Part shown: piece after piece, positions 56,231-64,000 of the stretch | Layout of the letters: each line of letters starts with the position of its first letter | Numbering within the stretch: the stretch's first letter is position 1 | DNA from: Zanthoxylum bungeanum | Taxonomy: Eukaryota > Streptophyta > Magnoliopsida > Sapindales > Rutaceae | NCBI GenBank assembly: GCA_019454045.1 | Contig: SKCR01023809.1 | Coordinates: 310,001-374,000, forward strand | Direction of reading: 5' to 3' | DNA length: 64,000 nucleotides | Program-made: the position numbers and the translations under genes | Notes under the pieces: generated by a model | Database searches by the model: none | Seen by the model: only the letters and a program-made list of their open reading frames with translations | Told to the model about the DNA's origin: nothing

Positions 56231-56640
56231 TCCATCCTTGGACCATTATTGCTCGGATCACCTCGTCTGGGAATTCAAACTTGTATTGGTCTCCTTCTAT
56301 GGGTTGTAATGCTAAGAACTCCGCTACGACTCGACATTTGATTACTTTAGAAGTGAGATACTCAATATAAAACTCTGTCAGCAACACTAACCATCTGCCT
56401 AACTTCCCTACTAGCGAAGGCACCGAATGCAGGTACTTCAAGGGATTCTCATTCGCTACCACTTAGATCTTGTAAGATTGGAAGTAATGACGTAAATTTC
56501 TAGACACCCATACTACCGCCAAACAAATATTCTTTACCTCTTGATAGCGGGTCTCATACGTAAGCATCTTCTTACTGAGGTACTGCATGCTCCCGAGAAC
56601 CCATCTGAGAATGAGTACATGGTAGATAAAGCCGCGCTAA
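56196..56640 (-). pseudogene. X RT C-terminus/first RNase H remnant
   Basis: The minus strand reads YLSKKMLTYETRYQEVKN, LAVVWVSRNLRHYFQSY, then after a stop near 56464 NENPLKYLHSVPSLVGKLGRW, LTEFYIEYLTSKVIKC and EFLALQP. These are the usual RNase H sequences that follow gypsy RT. RT fingers and palm, including the catalytic Y-x-D-D, are missing; the sequence jumps to gag at about 56640-56708, so protease and most of RT are deleted. Confidence 0.87.
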
Positions 56641-56707
56641 TGGCAGTATATGTTCATGTTGAGGTGTGGTGGTAGAGGGTTGGGAAGTGGTCTAGCTTCT
56701 AAGGGTT

Positions 56708-57856
56708 TTAGGAGTCTCGTCTCTTCAACTTCTCAAGCACCTTAGACAAAGGCTTACCCACGTTAGAAAATCGCCTATTTCTGATGGCGGCAACTTTGGC
56801 GGAAATAGGTTTGGCTCCCGACAGCCCCCCAATGGTCCTCATATTCAGGCCATAAAATTTCATGTTCTCAGCTTCTTCCTCCTCAATATCCATAACAGTC
56901 TCCATCAACTGTCGAAAATCGGTAATCATAGAGGTCATCCTCCTCAGCTTGCCATAAATCGAGGGCTTAGTACCCTTGATGATCATCTTGATTTGGTCCT
57001 TCTCCGAGGGTCAAGTCTGCATCTTCAAAAGCTGACTCCTCCAGCGATCTACATAATCCTTGAAGCTCTCATATGGCATCTGCTTGGTATTCTCCAAGTC
57101 TCGGAGCGACAAGTCGATCTCCAAATCCGTGACATACTGATTCAGAAAGGCCTCCGCCAATGCCCTCCAATCATCATTGACCTTCCTCTCAAGGCCATGA
57201 TACCACACCACAGGCGCTCCCTCAAGCGACATCCCAAACATCTTCTGAACCTGACGCTTCGACAGACCCACCGAACTCATCACAGAAACATACTGCCGAA
57301 GATGGACCCTCAAATCCCCATTCCCATTGAACTTGGCTATGTCGGGCATCTTGAACTGAGACGGTAGCTGCTCCTCAAAACTCATCACCTCGTAGTCTAG
57401 CAAGTCATCATGCTTACCCCTCATCTTACGGGTAACAGACTCTACCTGATCCTTGAGTTTCTACAACTCGACCTGAGACCCGGCTACCATTCCCGCGGCA
57501 TACTCAGCCATGTCATCATCGAAAGCGGGGATCTCATCACTCACCCTACTCAGAGGCTCTTCACGCCTAACATTCTCAGAGCTTTCTACCCCTCCTGCGC
57601 GGGGTACTGCCATATTGGCCACAGCGGCGGTCAAAGCTTGCAAGTGATCGGTAATCTTTGTGAGATTAGTCTCCAACTTATCCATGCGAGAACCTTTGTT
57701 ATCGAACTCACTCATGTTCGCTAACGGTCTTTTGACGAGTCTTCTTTCTTCTCTAACCCAACGGAAATCTTTGACGTCTTTAAAACTACGAGTTAGCATG
57801 GTACATGTATGCGGGCGATGCATGGAATATATAAGCCCGTTAAGGTTTTCATACAA
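56708..57856 (-). pseudogene. gag: X gag, two in-frame stops
   Basis: A single minus-strand frame of about 383 codons with stops at about 57461 and 57011. The N-terminal part has a coiled-coil-like segment (MSEFDNKGSRMDKLETNLTK). The middle carries the Retrotrans_gag domain: FKMPDIAKFNGNGD, a G-A-P-V-V-W-Y-H segment and MPYESFKDYVDRWR. The C-terminal part reads IIKGTKPSIYGKLRRM. No zinc knuckle is seen; the frame ends KVLEKLKRRDS at the deletion junction. The start is uncertain: Met at 57856, or Met at about 57715 (MSEFDNK). Confidence 0.9.
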
Positions 57857-58702
57857 GTTGGCCCATTATCATTTCAAAGCATTCAATCATATTATTACAA
57901 GGCGCAAACTTGTCCCAGTTGAAAAGGCCCAACAGGTTTACACTTTTGCAATAACGTGGCTAAACGACTTCAAATGATAGGAGGCCCAAACACAAAGTGG
58001 CCCATCGATATTTTAGAAGCTTGTGGCCCAATTTTCATAAGACACAAACTCGTCACAGTTTAAATGGCCCAACAAGTTCACATCTCATGACAAGAAGTCC
58101 AAATGAATCCAAATGACGATGGTCCCAAACACAAGCATAAAAGGTTGGCTTCTATAGGTCATACAACTATGGTTCACATGCGGGTTTGTAGGAGTATAGA
58201 TAAAGGCTCATGCCGGCGAATGATTACCCACAACTAGGTCTCCCCACTCAAGGGTTCGAGCGACCAAGTGAGCGTACCTTTTTTTATACCCTAAAGTACG
58301 TGCCAACAAGTGATGGTACCATATAACGATCTGCCGCTTCAAATGAAAATGACTTCACGATACATGGATAACTGTCAAATGGGTTTCTCTATTGAAAATT
58401 CCTCAGAGGGAGGGTGGAGCAAACTCTCTTAAATACCCTAACCTCTTAGGCTTTTATCCCCTTGGTGATAGGAATAAACAACAAATCGTCCAAATCAGTC
58501 CATCACTTTAAATATACTCCAAATGATTATCTAGGTGTCCTCACAGCTTTTCCTTTTGGCTATAAAAAGGTAGCGAGTGAAAGAAGACACCAAATCACTA
58601 TCTAACTCTAATGATACCTTAAGTTACATCAACTCTAGACAAGGTTAACTAAAGCAAAAATCACAAACATTACAAGATATTATTTTGGGGCCGATTCTCT
58701 AT
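57857..58702 (-). other. X leader
   Basis: Untranslated sequence between the primer site and gag, conserved with Y 47729-48640 in inverted orientation. Two ACTTGTCCCAGTTGAAAAGGCCC-like lines (57909 and 58047) form a diverged repeat, as in Y. Confidence 0.72.
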
Positions 58703-58719
58703 CCCCAGTGGAGTCGCCA
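58703..58719 (-). promoter_or_regulatory. X primer-binding site
   Basis: On the minus strand TGGCGACTCCACTGGGG begins three bases after the LTR end TCCTACA. Confidence 0.88.
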
Positions 58720-58722
58720 GAC

Positions 58723-61529
58723 TGTAGGACACAAAAATGGACGACGTTGTCCCGGGCTCGCAGCCCGGTCAGGAGTACGAAGTAGCCCGCGGGGGACTAA
58801 ACCAGAGAAATAAAATGGAGCCGCCACCCAGCGTGAACTGGGAAGTGATTTAAGGCCGCACTCACCCCTCGCAAGGGAAGACCTCAAATCATTGGGTTCG
58901 AAAGGGTCTCTTACTTATGCCTCTTGTAATGAACGAATTTAAGCGATAATATAAACAAGTCTACACAACATATATACGCAAGAATAACTTACATCTAAGT
59001 TTGCATACAACCTATATCTAAGTTCGCATACAGCCTATATCTAAGTTTGCATGCATAAAAGTAAATCGACATAACGGTAAGTACACAATTTCATGAACAC
59101 ATTAAATTGATAAATACGCAAATATAAATAGACAATAATGGAAAAAACGTAAATATTAAAGAGAGATAATTAAGCATATGATGGAGATGGGAATAACTTA
59201 AAGAGACAATCATGCATAAAACATGATGAAGAAATATGTCCAGTGTGTGCGCATTCATGTAGCGTTCGTAAACGCGTTCGAACGGTAAACAGAATGCACG
59301 CGTTCGAGTAGCGTTTGATAACACGTTCGAACGGGCTGAGGCAGAATGCATACGTTCGTGTAGCATTTGATAACGCGTTCGAACAAGAGTGAGACAGAAT
59401 GTTCGCATTTGTATAGCGTCTGGGAACTCGTTCGAACGGGACAAGACCTGATGCATGGTAAAGCATAATGCATGCACGTTCGAGTTGCGTTTGTAAACGT
59501 GTTCGAACGGAAACAAGAAAGAATGCATACGTTCGTGTAGCGTTCTAAAACGCTTTCGAACGAGATTACCAAAATGGCATCCGAAATGACACCAACACAT
59601 ACGTGAATAAACAAATACATAATATAGGACCCCGTGTACCCGGTTGAACGTATTTCATATTCAATCGAGTGTACGTCGTCCGGCGTGGCAAAACATCATG
59701 GTAAAGGTATCCTTTAGGCTTTTTATCCCTCAAACAGAGGACCTTTAATCTCACGTGATTAGCCAATGCGTACTAGATCACAATGCATGAAATAACAAAG
59801 AAATACTATGCGAAAAATACATAACGGAATAATAAAAGGTGCGGCAAAATATTGTTGTAAAGGTAGCATTTTAGGCTTTTTCCCCCTCAAATAGAAGACC
59901 TTTAAACCAACATAATTAGCCCATGCGCATCAAGTAACAATGCATAGAAGATAAATAAGGCAATAATATGGGACCTCGAATGTCCTATTGAACATATCTC
60001 ACGTTCAATCAAACGTACTTCGTCCGGCGTGGCAAAATATCGTGGTAAAGGTAGCCTTTTAGGCGTTTTCTCCCTCAAATAGAAGATCTTTGAACCAACA
60101 TAGTTAGCCCATGCGCATCAAGCAACAATGCGTGAACAAGGAAGAAAATTCATAGAAAATAAAAGGTGGAATAATGAACACTAAATTAAATATCAAAATG
60201 TAACATGTGCTTGAAAGTTTCTCAAGCAGTACGTGGAGTTGTATCCCAAGTACAGACCGCGCTACCGTCCATTCGGATTCGGCTACGGAATTTATGTATG
60301 GGTTTCCATCCAATATACCATGAGATATAGCATAAAATCATTCATCCAACAACGATAACATACATGGACCAACAAGATGAATGCGAAGAAATAATAATAA
60401 TTAACTAAAAAAGATGAACGAAAGTAAATAAAAGGGTGCCCTCAGATCTTACCTTTTAAGTTGCCTATTGGAAGTGCGTTACGTGGCCGTCAGAAGGGTT
60501 AATACTTCGTAACTTTTCTGGTGTTCTGGTTCGAGACTTTCCCTCGCTGTTTCATTGTTGTTCGCTGCCGTTTCCGATGTTTTCTTCGTTGTTTTTCTAC
60601 TATTTTAGGAATTATTTTTTGGGCTGATTCGGTCTTGGTTTATGGGCTTTTTTTTGGAATGTTTATGGTATTAGGTTAGTGTCGGTGCAGGGCTGCTGTG
60701 AGGCAAGAGACGTGTGTCTTTGGCTGGTTGAAAGATGGTTTGGTCGGTTAGTGGCTGGTATTTGGTCGGGTAACAGGATGCTGTTTGAGGCCAGTGACGT
60801 GTAATGAGAGGGATTAGGTTTCTTGTGCGTTGTCTGCCGATTAAGGGGCTGTGTGTTTCTTGTGTTTTCGTGAAAGGAGAGAGCTTATGGTTTTACTTCT
60901 TTTTTGTTTTTTTTAAGGTTGCCTTGAGTCTCAAAGGGGGGGAAGGGTTTGGAGTTTTGGTTTCTTTTATAATGGTGCACTAGGGTTTCTAGGTAATGAA
61001 GGAAATCATGCCAATATGGGATGTGTTTAATTAATTAAAAAAAGGGAAACAAATTTTGTATTTTTGGTGGGGAATGTATTTATTTTGGGAGGTGATTGGA
61101 TTTGATTAGATTTGATTTATTTAGTTTAGGAAGGGGGATTTTATTTGATTAGGAAGGATATTTATTTTGATTTGATTTGATTTGTTTTAATTTAATTGGA
61201 TTTGATTTAATTTAGACATGTGTTTTAAATGTTTTAATTATTTTTGGATTAGGTTTGGTGTTATAGGCTTGGGGCTTTAATTTTAAAACAGAAACACAGA
61301 CGACCAATCGAACGCGTTCCAGGACGCTACACGAACGCCCGCAATCTGTTCGCCGTTCGAATGTGTTTCTGAACGCACATGCAGTGAACATGCAAATTAC
61401 ATTTGACGACGTACTTATCTTGAATTTCCCCTTCCGACGTTCGTTTCCCGCGACTTCTGCAACTTATCGGGTAGTGCCTCCCAACGAGGCTTATCATCGG
61501 GCTTTCAAGCAAAATTGCAAGTGTCTACA
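58723..61529 (-). repeat. X 5' LTR (2807 bp)
   Basis: Plus-strand TGTAGGACACAAAAATGG..GCAAGTGTCTACA. Minus TATA box (TTATAAAAG) at 60972-60964. Similar to 40847-43546 throughout, with more divergence than between the two Y LTRs, so X is older than Y. Confidence 0.9.
59250..59570. repeat. 53-bp palindromic array in X 5' LTR
   Basis: Counterpart of 41255-41580; six units with GTTCGAAC cores. Confidence 0.86.
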
Positions 61530-62631
61530 ACGGTTCGGCCCGTTCGGATGTGTTTTTCGTTTAACGTTTAAATGATTTATAAATAATCATCATTATTCAT
61601 AAAAGTTGCCCTAGTGCTCTACGAGTATGTTTCATTAGTGACTCTCTAGATTCAGGTATATCCGTCACAAAATCCAATTTCGTGTCCATAATTTACCCAC
61701 CCGTAAATTATGACGACCATAGATAAACTAGCTGAATCATATAGGTCGAGGTCATTGCATACGTATAATCCCTCCGTCACAGGTATCAGGATAATACCAG
61801 AGATATAGATGTAAACGTCAAATCTCTATAGATATTATCCCGTCGACGTATCTATTAGCAATCTCTAATTAACATTCGGAAATCACTTCCGAAGTATACT
61901 GTGGCCACAGATTTAACAGACTGCTAATTATATATGGACTACCTATGCTCTGTACACAGAACTGACGGATCCTATCTTGATACACACAGGATATCCTGAG
62001 GATCGGTCCACACCCAACGAGCAGGAGGAGGTCTGATCTAAATAGATCGGTGGCGTGACTGCCATCTAAGTGTGGAGGATGTCTCATACATCCACAGTGG
62101 TATCTCAAGTCAAATGACCACTATGCTACTCAACCCGAGAAGATTCTTATTGACGTTGGTGTACCATCCATTAAGAATCTTCGGTGAGTCGTTCAATGTT
62201 TATCCATTATAAACACCTACACGTTTATACGAGTCTCCCTAGACTCATGGTTCATTGGGATAAACCATCGGACCAAGTCTCGATATACGACATATACTGG
62301 TCTCAACAGATTTGACTAACCGACCCGTGTTAGTGAATCTTGACCAGGAACGATATTTGATAATATACATTTAGCAGTGACACTTCCCAATGTCAATTAC
62401 ATACTACCTTTGTAATTGTGTACTGCATTATATATTATCGGGTCTTTGTTTAATATATACATATCACTAAACCATATTTAGTTTCAATCTAATCGTAATC
62501 AGATCGAATACGTATATAAAAACAAGAGGTGCAACCATAAATAAGTAATATTATGGAAAAAAGGGATGTTCGTATTCATGAATCAGACATAAATACGGTC
62601 CGAATTGGCGCTCTGAGCACCAACCCCAACA
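61530..62631 (-). repeat. Copia C 5' LTR, part
   Basis: From 61925 it repeats 22410-23112 and ends ACCCCAACA followed by ATGCA. 61530-61924 has no match in the left C LTR but matches the reverse complement of 63520-63870 (D). X is inserted at 61529. Confidence 0.75.
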
Positions 62632-62636
62632 ATGCA

Positions 62637-63150
62637 ATGGTAAGAAAGTAGCAGAGTAGAACTACCATTGGCCGGTGCAGTGACATGGAAAATGACTAAT
62701 TTTATTGGCCGAATTCTGGGTAGTTAAGGAGAGTTGTTACTACAATTATGATAGAGAGACATGAGTTGACGTTATGGGCAGTGTAATAGTGGATTTGGAA
62801 GCCTATATAAAGGGGTTGAAGTCTCAGATTTAAGGGTTAATAAAATTTACATCTCAACACTTAGAGAGAAACCAAGAGCCAAAATTCTATGGATTGAGAG
62901 AGAAAGTTGGTAAGTTGTTTGACTATTGAGAAAATTATAACATAAGACCCGATGTATTGTAAACTTTTTGTAAGTTCATTAACCCACTTGTAGCTCGAGT
63001 CGGTCTTGACTCCGAACAGCAATAAAACACACCCAATTTCTCCTGTGGATGTAGGTTGGAGCCACTCTCAACCGAAATACATAAATTATTTCCTCTGTGA
63101 TTTATCTATCTACTTGCTGATTTTGCATTTGGTTCTCTACTAACCAAACA
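62637..63150 (+). mobile_element. LTR E, right part
   Basis: Continues from 21911 across the C duplication. TATA box TATATAAAG at 62804-62812, polyadenylation-like AATAAAA near 63022, and a copia-type GTGGATGTAGG..CCGAAATACATAAATTATTTCC stretch (63047-63093). Ends CCAAACA; no target duplication with 21676-21680. Confidence 0.52.
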
Positions 63151-63172
63151 ATCTAGAGAGACTCATAAAGAT

Positions 63173-64000
63173 ATGTTGGTGTTCATGGTGGATGAACACT
63201 GAATGACTCACCAAAAATTCATATTAGATGGTACACCAACGCCAATAGGAATCGTCACGAGTCGATTAACATAGTGATCATTTGACTTGATATACTATAA
63301 CGTATATATGAGTTATCTTCTATATTTTGATGGCAGTCACATTATCGTTCTAGGTCAGACCTCTGTCTGTTTGTTAGGTGTAGTTAGATGTTAAGGATAT
63401 CAGGTGATGTATCCAGAAATGATATGTCAATCATGTGTATAGAATTTAGGTATTCACTTCATGAGATTACGATATGTTAAATCCATGACTGTGGTACACT
63501 ATGAAAGCTAACTTCGAGTGTAATTAAGAGATCTTGAATCTATACGTCAATGACATTATACCTCAGGAGATTTGACATTTATATCTATGTCTCTGGTATA
63601 ATCCTGATACCTATGGCAAATGGATTATATGTATGCGACGACCTCAACTTGTATAGTTCAATGAGAATATCTTTGGTCATCATAATTTACGAGTGTGTGA
63701 ATTATGGACATGAAATTGGATTTTGTGATGGATATACCTGAACTTATAGAGTTTCACTTAATAAAATATACTCATAAAGCATTAAGGCAACATATCATGA
63801 ATAATATTGATTATTCATAAATCGTTTAATGGTTAAATGAAAATAGACACGTCTATGGGCATTTCGGTCATTTTCATAAATAAAATGTAAATGTATTTGA
63901 TACATAATTTGATTAAATACATATAAATTAATTGTCAAATGAGATTTCATTTATGTATGTATTTTGTCATTTATTGTAAGTTAAAAATTAATTATTTAAT
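63173..64000 (+). mobile_element. Partial LTR D, inverted relative of the C LTR
   Basis: From GGATGAACACTGAATGACTC to CATGGGCATTTCGGTCATTTTC-like sequence it follows the reverse complement of 62240-61530: AGATGGTACACCAACG, CATTTGACTTGA, CTCTGGTAT(A)ATCCTGATACC and GTGATGGATATACCTGAA. It is clearly diverged. The start of the LTR is missing and the other end lies beyond the window. Confidence 0.65.

Larger units (their letters stand above)
40847..61529 (-). mobile_element. Gypsy Tat-type element X, contains Y
   Basis: The 5' LTR is at 58723-61529, primer site at 58703-58719, then gag, a fused RT end/RNase H/second RNase H, integrase, a long non-coding 3' region, polypurine tract at 43547-43564 and 3' LTR at 40847-43546. 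Without Y it is about 11.7 kb. The second, archaeal-type RNase H and the TGGCGACTCCACTGGGGAT primer site point to the Tat/Ogre group. The 3' LTR lacks its last ~111 bp and no target duplication remains on that side. Confidence 0.87.
21917..62631 (-). mobile_element. Copia element C, host of the nested cluster
   Basis: The outer termini are TGAAGGGG (21917) and ..ACCCCAACA (62631), flanked by ATGCA at 21912-21916 and 62632-62636. The LTR parts at 22410-23112 and 61925-62631 are direct repeats of about 705 bp. On the minus strand a degenerate polypurine tract follows 23112 and an integrase remnant lies at 40262-40510. Removing B, the solo LTR and X leaves about 4.9 kb, short for a full element. 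A deletion at the X/C boundary (40847) has probably removed the rest of the 5' LTR, gag and protease. Confidence 0.75.

Overview
The window is plant nuclear DNA, most likely eudicot and most likely from gene-poor or pericentromeric heterochromatin. I found no intact host gene, no rRNA or tRNA gene and no CRISPR array. Almost every base that can be explained belongs to LTR retrotransposons inserted into one another, plus two hAT DNA-transposon remnants. All coding regions are broken by stops, frameshifts or deletions, so every gene call is a pseudogene. The plant assignment rests on Ty1/copia and Tat-type Ty3/gypsy elements with plant-type primer sites (TGGTATCAGA; TGGCGACTCCACTGGG), a BED/DUF659 hAT transposase and AT-rich composition.

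Left block (1-19939). A decayed plus-strand copia element (copia-1: gag, protease, integrase, RT, RNase H, polypurine tract) ends in a 3' LTR at 4478. A gypsy-type LTR fragment starting TGTAACATCCCG (4648-6592, minus orientation) cuts that LTR. A hAT element begins at 6593, and its transposase ORF is cut at 8206 by a complete minus-strand copia element, A (8206-17907, two LTRs of about 2.0 kb). A is followed by a stray second polypurine tract (17908-17922), a recombination scar. A second, truncated TGTAACATCCC-type LTR follows (17923-19939).

Middle spacer (19940-21680). This is unassigned AT-rich DNA with a GACGTGGC-rich patch, leading into an old LTR, E, starting at 21681.

Right block (21681-64000). 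E is split by minus-strand copia element C (21917-62631, flanked by ATGCA on both sides). C was later filled by: (i) plus-strand copia B (23255-34569, TSD AGTTT), same family as A, itself carrying a 1020-bp hAT-like MITE (28617-29636, TSD TTCACAGC); (ii) a 3757-bp solo LTR (34855-38611, TSD CTCTC); (iii) minus-strand Tat-type gypsy element X (40847-61529), which carries inside it a plus-strand, gag-pol-less relative Y (45108-54129, TSD ATATG). E resumes at 62637, and a partial inverted relative of the C LTR (D) runs from about 63173 to the window end. Relative order of insertion: E, then C, then B, the solo LTR and X, then the MITE (in B) and Y (in X).

The most interesting signals are non-coding: (1) a roughly 300-bp run of consecutive short hairpins in all four A/B LTRs; (2) three different tandem arrays (about 53, 47 and 29-31 bp) plus a permuted order of non-coding modules in Y relative to X; (3) palindrome-centred 53-bp arrays inside X LTRs; (4) a 20-bp hairpin in the solo LTR that looks like a templated inversion; (5) a copia family (A/B) whose two copies both lack a recognisable gag start but share a repeated leader motif. 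All statements of similarity come from reading by eye; no alignment or database search was run.
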